Positions 18,068 through 27,410 of a stretch of 55,983 nucleotides of DNA are shown here, in pieces. Below the pieces are notes generated by a model. It did no database searches. It was not told the origin of the DNA and was given only the letters and a program-made list of their open reading frames with translations. This DNA comes from Endomicrobiia bacterium (GTDB lineage: Bacteria > Elusimicrobiota > Endomicrobiia > DTEH01): contig JANXCA010000003.1 in NCBI GenBank assembly GCA_025060535.1, forward strand, positions 1-55,983, written 5' to 3'. A program made the position numbers and the translations under genes. Each line of letters opens with the position of its first letter. Within the stretch, counting starts at the first letter, position 1.

Positions 18068-20118
18068 TTTACATCATTCTTTTTTTTCTCTTCAATGGCA
18101 CGATTAATATAATATTTTATTTGATAATTGTCAGGTTGTAAAGCCAAGGCCTTATTAAAATACTCTATAACTTTATCCCACTTAGATTGTTTCCAATAAA
18201 GTACTCCTAAATTATAATACGCTGTAGAATTATAAGGAGCAATTTCTATAACTCTGTTATAGTATTCTTCAGCAAGGGAAATTTCATTTAGGTTTTCAAA
18301 TATCACACCTAAATTTAACAAAGCACTTGTGTCTTTAGGATTGATTTTTAAAATCAATTCATATATATCTTTTGATAATTGAATATCTCCTTGATTAAAT
18401 GCTTTATATGCTTCATTATGTAATTCTATTAATATATTGTTTTTTAGCCAATCAACCTCTTTCCATAGAAAATAGCATAATTTTAAAATACTTATTTTTT
18501 TTCTTATATCTGTTTCATTTACTGCTTCCATAAATAAATATATAGGTACTAAAGCTTTACTTCTATAATCATAGTATTTATGATACAAACTCCTATATGA
18601 ATAGATCTGTTTAAATATATCTTTATTATACAAATTAGAAACAAACTGTGATTCCACAACATATAATACACCTGCATATTTTAACTCTATATTAGGTAAA
18701 ATATTTCTATTAAAAGTAGAATAAAATACTGGAAATTTATTAATTAAACTTTTTTCCACAATAATTCTTCTCTCTTCTTTTTCTTCTTTTGTTAAACTTC
18801 TAAAATCCTTTCCATATATATTCCTAAAAACCAATCCACCTCTATCATGTAATCTTACATCTAACCTTCTTCTTTCTACTGCTTGCATATATCCTAATGT
18901 GTAGAAAGTATCATCTCCTCCGTCCATAAATAAAAAACTATTTTTTGGTAATGTTCGTAAAATATTTATACCATAGTCATAATTAAGATAATACTCTCTA
19001 TAATTACAAATATGAAAATTATTAAATATTTTATTCAACAACAAAATCAAAACTATTATCAAAGGGATTTTTAAAAATTTTTCATCAAAATATATAATGC
19101 TTAAAACTATAGAAAAAATTCCTACAAAATTAGGCAAAATATAAAACCTTTCTAATATGCCCTCATATATATCTGAATAAGGCAGATTAGAAAGAATTAA
19201 AAAACCTAATCCAGAAATTAAATACATTAAAATTAAATAAAAAAATAATTTTTTATTCGAAAAATATATTTTAACAAAACTAAAAAATATTAAAAATAAC
19301 AAAAATATACCTAAATCTCTTATAGTTCTTTTAAAAAATCTACTTATTTGAACTGATATGTTTCTAATATTATATTCGTTTTTTTTCTCAACAGTAAGTT
19401 GAAAAGTTCCATAATCTTTTCTTATTATTACATTATATAAATTTACTAAACTTTTTGGATTTCCCCAATTAAAGTATGGGTCTTTAGCTGCTCTCAATGG
19501 AAGCATTAAATATATACTAAACCCTAACATAAAAAACAAAAAAAAGATAAATATCATTTTTATTTTAATACGATTGACAAAAAATAAATATATAATTGAT
19601 GGAAGTAAAAAAACTATTGTGTGGTGATTTCCTAAAGATAAACCAAATAAAAACGAAATCATATACCAATTCTTAAAAGAAGATTTTTTAATCTCTTTAT
19701 ATGAAAAGCATAACAACAATAAAGCAAAAAATATATTTAACACAAATACTTCAGTTTGAACTGTATTCCTAAAATACGGTTCAGAAAACAAAAAAATTAA
19801 AAAAATAAACATAGAGACAAATATTTTTAACTTGTCTATAACGAAATTAGAAATAAATAAAACAAATATTATTAAAATAAAAACAGAAAATAAAACATTC
19901 ATTATGTTTATTCTATATGCATAATTGCCAAAAGGAATAATAAAAGAAAAGATTTTACCTATTACAGAATATAAAGGATAGCCTGGACTATGTGCAATTC
20001 CTAATATATATGAAGTGGTAATAAACTCACCACTATCCCCACTATTTACATAAGGGGACGTATTATGTAAGAAAATTATAAAAACTGCTATTATTAAGAT
20101 TCCTAGTAAAATCTTCAC
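18064..20118 (-). CDS. DUF2723 (TMEM260-like) membrane protein with C-terminal TPRs
   Basis: The 684-residue product opens with a membrane helix, then the DUF2723 signature SGDSGEFITTSYILGIAHSP and GYPLYSV, multiple membrane helices, YLMLPLRAAKDPYFNWGNP, a soluble stretch beginning near NYDYGINILRTLP, and TPRs at the end (EYYNRVIEIAPYNSTAYYNL). It probably acts as a GT-C-like transferase facing the periplasm; donor and acceptor are unknown. The start codon is GTG at 20118, sharing one base with the stop of the VWA gene (TAGTG), and the end overlaps the next paralogue by 4 nt. The tandem arrangement suggests gene duplication and possibly different acceptors. Confidence 0.85.
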   Translation of the reverse strand: MKILLGILIIAVFIIFLHNTSPYVNSGDSGEFITTSYILGIAHSPGYPLYSVIGKIFSFIIPFGNYAYRINIMNVLFSVFILIIFVLFISNFVIDKLKIFVSMFIFLIFLFSEPYFRNTVQTEVFVLNIFFALLLLCFSYKEIKKSSFKNWYMISFLFGLSLGNHHTIVFLLPSIIYLFFVNRIKIKMIFIFFLFFMLGFSIYLMLPLRAAKDPYFNWGNPKSLVNLYNVIIRKDYGTFQLTVEKKNEYNIRNISVQISRFFKRTIRDLGIFLLFLIFFSFVKIYFSNKKLFFYLILMYLISGLGFLILSNLPYSDIYEGILERFYILPNFVGIFSIVLSIIYFDEKFLKIPLIIVLILLLNKIFNNFHICNYREYYLNYDYGINILRTLPKNSFLFMDGGDDTFYTLGYMQAVERRRLDVRLHDRGGLVFRNIYGKDFRSLTKEEKEERRIIVEKSLINKFPVFYSTFNRNILPNIELKYAGVLYVVESQFVSNLYNKDIFKQIYSYRSLYHKYYDYRSKALVPIYLFMEAVNETDIRKKISILKLCYFLWKEVDWLKNNILIELHNEAYKAFNQGDIQLSKDIYELILKINPKDTSALLNLGVIFENLNEISLAEEYYNRVIEIAPYNSTAYYNLGVLYWKQSKWDKVIEYFNKALALQPDNYQIKYYINRAIEEKKKNDVK

Positions 20119-22214
20119 TATTTGAATCTAGCTATATAAATTTCTAAAAGAAAAACTAAGATAAAAATTAATCCCAAAAAAGGATTTCTGTATATCCAAA
20201 AAGTCTCAGTATAATTTTGAGAAAATTCTTTTTTAAAATTTTCAATAACTTCTGAAATATCTAAATTATCTAAACTTATAACTTGAGTACTATAAAAATC
20301 AGCTAACTTTTTCATATACTCTGCATTAGGTTTCAAGTAAGCCATTTCTTTATAGTTAGCCTCTGTAACATTTATAAATTTTTCCTCTTTAAAAATATAT
20401 TTTTCTGTTTTTAATATTGCACCAATAGCATATCTTCCAGGTAGTGTAGGTAAGAAACTTGTATAGTATCTATCCTTTTGAATTTTTCTAAGTTTAAGAG
20501 GTTTTTTAGAAAAATCTGGCAGTGTTAAGTAAGATTCAAATGAAACTATATTATCAATATTAGAAAGTAAAATACTAATATTTACCTCTTCTGATATTTT
20601 ATAATTTTCATCACATATTATATTTATATTTTTTATATCTTCCACACCTGCACAATAATATATTACTTTTTTCCAAAATTTATCATAAAAACTTTTAAAA
20701 TCATACTTTTCAGAAAAAACATTACCTAAACGCCATCGCCAAGTAGAATTTGTAGCAGAAACAAAAACCCTTCCTTTATTCCTTTTAGCATAGCACATAA
20801 TAGGATTGTTTTTGTAGCTTAATAATACTATGGCATCTTCTTTATTATATAATAATTGATAATTAGATAAATATGGCAAATTTTTCCAATAAAGTTCATT
20901 CTCTGTTTTGTCATCCATTATCATAGTTAATTTATCATTAAAATTTATATTATCTGGTTTTATTTCCTCATACAAAAATTTCTCTTTTTCAGTTAAGTAT
21001 ACTGGGAGAATATCTTCTATAGGTGTAAACTTATATCCACCTAAAAAAAACGAATTTTCCCCGCCAATCATGATAAAACCACCACCAGAAAGTACAAATT
21101 TTCTTATATTTTCTAAGTATTCAAGAGGAATACCAAATCTACGGTAGGTAAAATTTTCAAAAATTAACAAATCAAAATTAAAAAGCTCTTTTATAAAAAT
21201 ATCATAAACTGGAAAAGGAATTAAAGCTGATTCAGTATCTGGTACAATCGCTATACTTTCTGGATTTCTTAAAATAACAAAAGAAACTAAATCTATATAA
21301 GGATCATTTTTCAGCAAACTCCTTAAATTAAAATATTCTGCTGAAGGTTGACCACATAAATATAACACCCTTATTTTGTTTTTTTTAACCTCTATATCTA
21401 AATTCACAAAATTGTTTTCATAACTAACTTCATTTTTGGAAGGTTCTATAATTAGTTTTAATTTATTAGCTCCTACTTTGTTTAACGCAAATTTCAAAGT
21501 TATTTCGTTTATTCCTTCATTTAAATTAAAATTATTTTGATAAATAACTTTACTTGTTTCTATATCAATCAGTTTTATCTTAGTAATATCATTGTATCCG
21601 TAGTTATACACATACGCTTTTACTTCATGATCTATACTTTTAAAACCAATTTTACTATATCTTACTTCAAATATTGACTTGTCTCTAAATTCTTTATCAT
21701 AAACATACACAGGAATTACTTTAACTTTATCTTTTTTTATAAAAGGCAATTCTTCTGTAAAATTTATACCGTCTGAAAATAAGAAAACTATAGATGGATA
21801 CTCAAGTTGGTATACAAGTTCATCAATAGAAGAGTTAATTTTTGTCATTTTATTTGTAGAAACAATTTCATCTATTTTTTTAATCTCATATTTGCCTTCA
21901 TTAAATCCATATATTTTAGTGTTATATTTTTTTATCTTAGTGTAATTTTTTTCTAAGAAATTTTTAACCCTTTGAATCCTATTGTTTACCTGCATACTAC
22001 CTGAAGTATCCACCATTAAAAATAATCGTAAATTATCAATTCTTTTAGGCAATTTATATCCGAAGTTTAATGTCATAAGTATTACTAAAAAAAACAGAAA
22101 AATTCTGATTATTTTTAAATCTTTTCTTTTTATTTTTATAAAACTAAAGATTATTATCACTACGAAGATAAGAACCAATAAAATATTTATTAATGAAAGC
22201 CTAACAACTATCAT
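20118..22214 (-). CDS. VWA-domain membrane protein with glutamine-amidotransferase-like domain
   Basis: The 698-residue protein starts with two short membrane helices (about 8-27 and 36-50), then a von Willebrand factor A domain with a complete MIDAS start VDTSGSMQ, a beta-rich middle, and a class I glutamine-amidotransferase-like fold (RVLYLCGQPSAEYFNLRSLL to FVLSGGGFIMIGGENSFFLG), ending in a membrane helix (FLGLIFILVFLLEIYIARF). I see no catalytic Cys-His-Glu triad in the amidotransferase-like part, so it is probably structural. Such proteins accompany BatA and DUF4159 in Bacteroidota and Planctomycetota operons, where they are thought to form periplasmic complexes; function remains poorly defined. 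It overlaps the DUF4159 gene by 4 nt. Confidence 0.75.
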   Translation of the reverse strand: MIVVRLSLINILLVLIFVVIIIFSFIKIKRKDLKIIRIFLFFLVILMTLNFGYKLPKRIDNLRLFLMVDTSGSMQVNNRIQRVKNFLEKNYTKIKKYNTKIYGFNEGKYEIKKIDEIVSTNKMTKINSSIDELVYQLEYPSIVFLFSDGINFTEELPFIKKDKVKVIPVYVYDKEFRDKSIFEVRYSKIGFKSIDHEVKAYVYNYGYNDITKIKLIDIETSKVIYQNNFNLNEGINEITLKFALNKVGANKLKLIIEPSKNEVSYENNFVNLDIEVKKNKIRVLYLCGQPSAEYFNLRSLLKNDPYIDLVSFVILRNPESIAIVPDTESALIPFPVYDIFIKELFNFDLLIFENFTYRRFGIPLEYLENIRKFVLSGGGFIMIGGENSFFLGGYKFTPIEDILPVYLTEKEKFLYEEIKPDNINFNDKLTMIMDDKTENELYWKNLPYLSNYQLLYNKEDAIVLLSYKNNPIMCYAKRNKGRVFVSATNSTWRWRLGNVFSEKYDFKSFYDKFWKKVIYYCAGVEDIKNINIICDENYKISEEVNISILLSNIDNIVSFESYLTLPDFSKKPLKLRKIQKDRYYTSFLPTLPGRYAIGAILKTEKYIFKEEKFINVTEANYKEMAYLKPNAEYMKKLADFYSTQVISLDNLDISEVIENFKKEFSQNYTETFWIYRNPFLGLIFILVFLLEIYIARFK

Positions 22215-22948
22215 CTGTTTAATCTTTCCTGAATATAAGGTTGATGAACTTTATCCATTTTATATGTTCCACACAAGGAGTACATTATTATATTAAGAAA
22301 TAATTTCTGTGAATTAAATCTTTGTTGCTCTCCACCTGGAATACAACTATAAATATAATTACCTAATCTATCTCTAGCCCAACAAGCAATAATATTATTT
22401 CTTGAATAAATTATTACTGGTCTATTTTCATATTCAATATATTCTAAATAATTATACATAGCTATCCTACCTGTAACTTTTCTAATTAAATAAAATGATT
22501 TCATCAGCACATAATCTCTATCTGTCTTTTTAAGTTTATATTCTGGAAACATTTGTTTTAAAATTTTTCTTATAGATTCATCAAACTTACTATTATATAA
22601 TTCAGAAGTATCTTCTATAAAAATAGTTCCTCCACTTGTTACATAATCTCGTAAAACTTTTATATTCTTAAAAGGAATTATTACTTCATTATTTCCAAGT
22701 AATATTACAAACGGGACTTTTGAAATTTCATATTTTAACTTATCGGAAGAAATATCAATTATAATTCTCTCCTTTTCTACCTTCACACTAGTGGTTATTT
22801 CAAGAATATCTAAAATATCTTTATACACATCAGGATATGGGTCCCAATTGCCAGGATATTTAAGTTGCGCAAATATAAATTTATCAGAAGCAAAAATATA
22901 AGAAATATATAAAGAAAACACAAAAATAAAATAAATCCTTTTGATCAT
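22211..22948 (-). CDS. DUF4159 domain secreted protein
   Basis: The 245-residue product has a signal peptide (about 1-20) and matches DUF4159: it starts FIFAQLKYPGNWDPYPD, continues LRDYVTSGGTIFIEDTSE, and has YSCIPGGEQQRFNSQKLFLN near the end, all typical of this family. DUF4159 proteins have a glutamine-amidotransferase-like (flavodoxin-like) fold and occur with BatA/VWA proteins; no biochemical function is established. It sits between the BatA-like gene (11 nt gap) and the VWA/amidotransferase-like gene (4 nt overlap), so the three are surely co-expressed. Confidence 0.8.
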   Translation of the reverse strand: MIKRIYFIFVFSLYISYIFASDKFIFAQLKYPGNWDPYPDVYKDILDILEITTSVKVEKERIIIDISSDKLKYEISKVPFVILLGNNEVIIPFKNIKVLRDYVTSGGTIFIEDTSELYNSKFDESIRKILKQMFPEYKLKKTDRDYVLMKSFYLIRKVTGRIAMYNYLEYIEYENRPVIIYSRNNIIACWARDRLGNYIYSCIPGGEQQRFNSQKLFLNIIMYSLCGTYKMDKVHQPYIQERLNR

Positions 22949-22959
22949 AAAATAACTAT

Positions 22960-24963
22960 TTATAAATTTCTACCTCCCAATCTTGACAAAATAGTTTCAA
23001 GAATTAAAAATACTATTACTAATGTTAAAACTTCTTTTGAAAATTCTTTACCAAAACACCACTGAAGAATGAATTCCTTTGAGTTTTTTTTAAGAATATC
23101 TATAAAATTTATATTATTAAACTTTTTTGTAGAAAGAAGTTCTTTTCTAAGTTCAGATTTATTAACAAGTTCTATAGAACTTTCTTTAGGTGGAGTATTT
23201 ATCGCTATATAAATTTCATTATTTTTTTGTAAATTAAACTTATAAATTCCAGGTAGATAAAATTTTATTCCACCAAATATTTTTTCATAATAATTATTCG
23301 AATAAACTCTATTTTGAACAATAGGGATTATACTATTTATATTATCTTCACCTAATAATATAGGCTCAGAAATAAAATAATATGGCTTTTGTTTTATTTT
23401 AAAATCTTCTTTTTTTAAAATGAAATTTATAAAACTTATAAATAATGGTTTATATACATAGTTCGAATCATCTTTATAAATAGAAAAACTAAATAAATAG
23501 GTATTTTTATTATTTAAAACTGCTGGATAACCATCTGAAAACTTAAGTATCGTCTTCCAATTCTCCTTATCAACAACATTTAATAGATGCCTTTTAAATA
23601 TCTTTATATTCTTGTATTCAAACTTTTCAAAAAATTTTTTAAATTCTTCATCCTCATCCGTCAAACTCAAATTAAATCCGGAAATATTTCTCTGTGTCTC
23701 AATAAATTCAATTCCATTAAAAAACTTTTCATAAGATTGAATATCAATGTGTTCATCTATAAAAAATATCTTAGTAATATTACCATTATCTAAATACCTC
23801 TCTATACTTTCTATATCCTTAACATCTACACTCATTACACAATCATATCCGTCTAAATCATCAATGAAAAACTCTTTTTCTTCCAAAGGGATCACTTTTA
23901 CATAAAATTCAGATGAAGATAAATTTTCTATATAAAATTTTTTACTATCTATTCCTTTTACATATATAGGTTCATTTAAAAAACATAAAATTTTTCTCTG
24001 AGATCTATTTACTTGGAAAGAAAAATAAAAATTATTATCACCATTAATTGCATCATTAGGTAAATTAAAATATCCAATTAAATTTTTATCTCCTAAGATA
24101 TAATTAAACCTACTATTTTGAGAAAAAGATATATTTCTACTATCAATTTGTTCATTATTAATAAAAAGTTTCACATTTATTTTATCCACTAAAGAAGTAG
24201 AAGAAATTATTTTAGGCATAAGTTCTAATATATCCTCTTCTCTATTTAAAGAAAATTTTATGCTTTCTATATAAAAATTTGCATCAACATAATTAGGATA
24301 ACAAAACAAAATATCAAACTTATTGGAATTTTCTTTTTCTTTAAAATTAGAAAATTCTAAAATGTGGTTTGCCAAATCTGTAAATACTATTATTTTATCA
24401 ATTGGGAAATTGAAATTTGATTCTAAGTATTCTATTAACAATGCTAAATTGGTTGATTTAAAAGTATCTGATATGTTTAAAATTTTATCATTAATTGCTT
24501 TTTCATTTAAAATTGTTTGATATCCATCATATATAAGATTTATTGATTCATCAAAAGTAATAATTTTAAATTTCACATTATATTCACGTAACTCTTTTAT
24601 TAAATCCAATAAATATAATTTACATAAGTTCAATTTGTTAGTATTCGAAATTTTCTGCTGCATAGAAAAAGAAGTATCTAATGCTAATATTAAATTCATA
24701 CTATGTTTTTTAGAGGGATTAAAATATATTATAGGGACAGCAAAAAATAAAATGACAAACGTTATTATTAAACATCTCAAAATCATTACAACTATATCAA
24801 TTATTCTTCTTTTAAAAGAATAATTTGTGAGAATTCTATGGATTAGATTTAAATATGTAAATTTTATAGTTTTGCTTTTTTTCTCAAATAAAAGATGCAA
24901 TAATATAGGAAAAAGAGCTAAAGGTAAGAGTAATAATAAAAATTTATTGTAAAAATAAATCAT
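22960..24963 (-). CDS. BatA-like VWA membrane protein
   Basis: The 667-residue protein has the classic BatA N-terminus: a first membrane helix followed by ALFPILLHLLFEKKSKTIKF, a second helix (about 57-82), then a VWA domain beginning LALDTSFSMQQK with a MIDAS motif and IIVFTDLANH. A long beta-rich region follows, and the chain closes with a membrane helix (EVLTLVIVFLILETILSRL). In Bacteroides Bat proteins are linked to aerotolerance; elsewhere the role is unclear. It is preceded at 6 nt by DUF58 and followed by DUF4159, the usual order. Confidence 0.8.
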   Translation of the reverse strand: MIYFYNKFLLLLLPLALFPILLHLLFEKKSKTIKFTYLNLIHRILTNYSFKRRIIDIVVMILRCLIITFVILFFAVPIIYFNPSKKHSMNLILALDTSFSMQQKISNTNKLNLCKLYLLDLIKELREYNVKFKIITFDESINLIYDGYQTILNEKAINDKILNISDTFKSTNLALLIEYLESNFNFPIDKIIVFTDLANHILEFSNFKEKENSNKFDILFCYPNYVDANFYIESIKFSLNREEDILELMPKIISSTSLVDKINVKLFINNEQIDSRNISFSQNSRFNYILGDKNLIGYFNLPNDAINGDNNFYFSFQVNRSQRKILCFLNEPIYVKGIDSKKFYIENLSSSEFYVKVIPLEEKEFFIDDLDGYDCVMSVDVKDIESIERYLDNGNITKIFFIDEHIDIQSYEKFFNGIEFIETQRNISGFNLSLTDEDEEFKKFFEKFEYKNIKIFKRHLLNVVDKENWKTILKFSDGYPAVLNNKNTYLFSFSIYKDDSNYVYKPLFISFINFILKKEDFKIKQKPYYFISEPILLGEDNINSIIPIVQNRVYSNNYYEKIFGGIKFYLPGIYKFNLQKNNEIYIAINTPPKESSIELVNKSELRKELLSTKKFNNINFIDILKKNSKEFILQWCFGKEFSKEVLTLVIVFLILETILSRLGGRNL

Positions 24964-24969
24964 AAAAAA

Positions 24970-25848
24970 TTATTCTAATATAATTTTTAAATTTTCTAGA
25001 ATTGGTAAAGAAGTATATATGGTTTTATATTTTATATTTTTGTCATTTAATTCTTTATTATAGTAATCTATCAGATTTAAAAATTCTTTTACATAAAGAT
25101 CTTTAATCTCAACAAGATTTGTCTTTACTTCTGGTAATTTTTCTTCTATGTCTTTAAATCTTATATTATCAAAGTCAAACTCAAGAGTTTTTTCTTTAGG
25201 ATATATAATATGCAACACAAATAAATAAATGCCATATGAAGAAACCTCTTTTAGTAATTTAACAGTTATTTTTTCATCATCTGATATTAAATCCGACATC
25301 AAAATAATAAGAGTCCTTTTTTTAAATTGAGACAAAATCTTATCTATAACATTGGTAAAATTAGAATAATCTCCCTTTATTTCTTTCTCTAAAAAATCTA
25401 ATATATTATAATAAAAACTCTCAACAGATGAACTATTTAATATATCGATAATTTTATTATCAAATTTTACAACTCCTACTTTGTCTTTTTGATTTAAAAA
25501 TATATAACTGAGATAGGAACATATATAATTTGCATACTCATACTTTGTAATACCATCTTCAGGATACCACATAGAAGCAGAACAGTCAATAAAAAAATAA
25601 ACTTCTAAATTTGTTTCTTGGTGAAATTGTTTAATAAAAAATTTATCTCTCCTACCATATATTTTCCAATCAATAAGCTTTATATCATCTCCGTAAGAAT
25701 ACTCTCTATGTTGAACAAAATCAAGGGATTTTCCTATAAACCAACTTTTATGTTTTCCTGAATACTTACCATCCACTTTGTTATTAATTTCAAAAATAAA
25801 AAATTTAATATGTTGTAATATTTCTTCTTGTAAATATTTATATTTCAT
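24970..25848 (-). CDS. DUF58 protein with VWA-like domain
   Basis: The 292-residue protein shows the DUF58 signature: FVQHREYSYGDDIKLIDWKI then YGRRDKFFIKQF, followed by a VWA MIDAS-like DCSASMW and a second strand LIILMSDLISD. DUF58 proteins are usually partners of MoxR AAA ATPases and precede BatA. Here no MoxR gene is visible; the upstream neighbour is pyrE, 46 nt away. No membrane helix is present, so it is cytosolic. It likely cooperates with the BatA and VWA proteins encoded next. Confidence 0.85.
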   Translation of the reverse strand: MKYKYLQEEILQHIKFFIFEINNKVDGKYSGKHKSWFIGKSLDFVQHREYSYGDDIKLIDWKIYGRRDKFFIKQFHQETNLEVYFFIDCSASMWYPEDGITKYEYANYICSYLSYIFLNQKDKVGVVKFDNKIIDILNSSSVESFYYNILDFLEKEIKGDYSNFTNVIDKILSQFKKRTLIILMSDLISDDEKITVKLLKEVSSYGIYLFVLHIIYPKEKTLEFDFDNIRFKDIEEKLPEVKTNLVEIKDLYVKEFLNLIDYYNKELNDKNIKYKTIYTSLPILENLKIILE

Positions 25849-25894
25849 TTCTAATATAAGTTAAGAAAAGAAACAAAAAAATGAAAAGTTATTT

Positions 25895-26518
25895 TTAAAA
25901 ATTTTTTCTACTACCAGGTTTCACTAACTTTATACCTTGTTTACATAAAGGACATATCTTAGGGTCATAATTGTTTATTTTTAATTTCATTAAATAGAAA
26001 TATGGATATTTAAAATTTAAATCATTTTCGTTTTCTGTTCTATTTATTATACTACTTAAGGCTAAAATGTTTCCATTTCTTTCTTTAACTACATCTATTA
26101 CTTCCTGGGTAGATCTACCTGTAGTTACTACATCTTCCACAATTAAAATATTATCAGAATATGTAATATCAAATCCTCTTCTTAAAGTCATCTTACCATC
26201 ATCTGTACGTTCAGTAAAAATTGCACGAATTTTTTTATTATTATTTCTTCCTATAACTCTTGCAACTTCTTGTCCTATTATTATTCCTCCTAATGCTGGA
26301 GATATAACTAAATTTATATCTTCCCACATACTAAAATTATTTCTTATTTCTTCAAACAATAATTCAGCAATTCTTTCTGCTATTTCTGGATATTGAAGAA
26401 CTAAAGCACATTGAATATACTTATCACTATGCAAACCAGACGAAAGTAAAAAGTGTCCCTCTAAAATTGCATTATGTGTCTTTAAAATTTCTATAACATA
26501 ATTTTCTTTAGTATCCAT
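25895..26518 (-). CDS. pyrE: Orotate phosphoribosyltransferase
   Basis: The 207-residue product matches PyrE, which joins orotate to PRPP to give OMP in pyrimidine synthesis. Diagnostic stretches are HFLLSSGLHSDKYIQC near the N-terminus, the flexible catalytic-loop region RTDDGKMTLRRGF, and the PRPP-binding motif ILIVEDVVTTGRSTQEV. The C-terminus has a CPLC motif common in the longer bacterial PyrE subgroup. Its ATG lies inside the end of smpB (11 nt overlap). No other pyrimidine genes are nearby, so its presence in this operon is not pathway-related. Confidence 0.92.
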   Translation of the reverse strand: MDTKENYVIEILKTHNAILEGHFLLSSGLHSDKYIQCALVLQYPEIAERIAELLFEEIRNNFSMWEDINLVISPALGGIIIGQEVARVIGRNNNKKIRAIFTERTDDGKMTLRRGFDITYSDNILIVEDVVTTGRSTQEVIDVVKERNGNILALSSIINRTENENDLNFKYPYFYLMKLKINNYDPKICPLCKQGIKLVKPGSRKNF

Positions 26519-26972
26519 ATTTTTTATAAAACTCTAACTCTCTTTTTAATTCTTTTTCCTTTATTTCTTCTCGTCTATCAATAAGTTTTTTATATTTACA
26601 TAATGCTATTTCAACCTTTGCAAAACCTCTTTCATTAAAATAAACTTTTGTTGGTTTTAAAACTAACCCTTTTTGAGACATTTTTCCTATTATTCTGTTT
26701 ATTTCTTCTTTATGAAGTAATAACTTCCTAGGTCTATCTATAGGAATCTTTATATGAGTTGCCTTTTCATATTCTGCAATTTTTGAATTTATTAGCCAAA
26801 TCTCATTTTTTTTAACGATACAATAAGCATCTTTTATGTCTATCTTACCACTTCTTATAGATTTAACCTCACTCCCTTTCAATACTATTCCCGCCTCATA
26901 AGTTTCTAAAATTTCAAAATTATGATAAATTTTTTTATTAGTTGTAACTATAGCCTCAGTTTTATTTTTCAT
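26508..26972 (-). CDS. smpB: SsrA-binding protein SmpB
   Basis: The 154-residue protein is a standard-length SmpB, which binds tmRNA and delivers it to stalled ribosomes. Recognisable blocks are YEAGIVLKGSEVKSIRSGKI, AYCIVKKNEIWLIN, the RPRKLLLHKEEI block, and LVLKPTKVYFNERGFAKVEI, ending in the basic tail. Its ATG (26970-26972) overlaps the TGA that ends the NtrC-type reading frame (26969-26971), an ATGA junction. No ssrA gene was seen in the window. Confidence 0.95.
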   Translation of the reverse strand: MKNKTEAIVTTNKKIYHNFEILETYEAGIVLKGSEVKSIRSGKIDIKDAYCIVKKNEIWLINSKIAEYEKATHIKIPIDRPRKLLLHKEEINRIIGKMSQKGLVLKPTKVYFNERGFAKVEIALCKYKKLIDRREEIKEKELKRELEFYKKYGY

Positions 26973-27124
26973 TCAATTTTATATTTTTTGATTTTATAAT
27001 AAAGCGCTTGTCTGCTTATACCTAAAATTTCGGCAGCTTTCTTTTTATTATATTTAGAAGCAATTAATGCTTCTTTTATTTGCTTGATTTCAAATTCTTT
27101 TTTATTTTTTATAATTGGTTCTAT
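26969..27124 (-). pseudogene. Fis-type HTH end of the NtrC-like regulator (third frame segment)
   Basis: After the second frameshift (between 27102 and 27127), this 51-codon segment encodes the DNA-binding end of the regulator: KKEFEIKQIKEALIASKYN then KKKAAEILGISRQALYYKI, a textbook Fis-family helix-turn-helix, closing with TGA at 26969-26971. It is in the same frame as the first segment (27401-28333), so the two single-base shifts cancel. The TGA overlaps the smpB ATG as ATGA, showing that the original gene ended exactly here. Confidence 0.8.
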
Positions 27125-27410
27125 TTAACTGAGATTCTTTAATTTCAGTAGGTTTGTTAAATCCACTAAAAGATACTAACTGAATTGATTGCGCTAAATG
27201 TTCTGGATAAATTACATCATCAGCTAATAAAACTGCCCTTCTTATCACATTTCTTAGTTCACGAATATTACCAGGCCAGCTGTAGCGTTTAAACAACTCT
27301 CTCACAGAAAAAGAAATTGTTTTTACATTCTTATTAAATTCTTTATTTGCTTGTTGAATAAAATACTCAGTGAGTATAAAAATATCCTCACCCCTTTCTC
27401 TTAATGGAGG
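27102..27410 (-). pseudogene. AAA+ C-terminal part of the NtrC-like regulator (second frame segment)
   Basis: Directly after the first frameshift near 27401-27416, this frame continues the sigma54-activator sequence: PPLRERGEDIFILTEYFIQQ, then YSWPGNIRELRNVIRRAVLL, the conserved WPGNxREL sensor II region. One added base in the ATAACC context restores a continuous reading (EFMIYKPPLRERGED). It runs into a stop at 27102-27104. A GTG at 27305 could start a 67-residue peptide, but that is very unlikely to be a real gene. Confidence 0.8.

Noticed and set aside
20118..22214. Active glutamine amidotransferase
   Set aside because: The fold-like sequence is present but no Cys-His-Glu catalytic set was seen, so only a structural role is suggested.
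23455..23475. tRNA T-loop-like GTTCGAATC
   Set aside because: It is inside the BatA-like coding sequence, and no matching cloverleaf arms are found around it.
27102..27305. Independent 67-residue gene
   Set aside because: Its sequence is the WPGNxREL part of the NtrC-type regulator, continuing from upstream codons in the same frame; it is a frameshift fragment.
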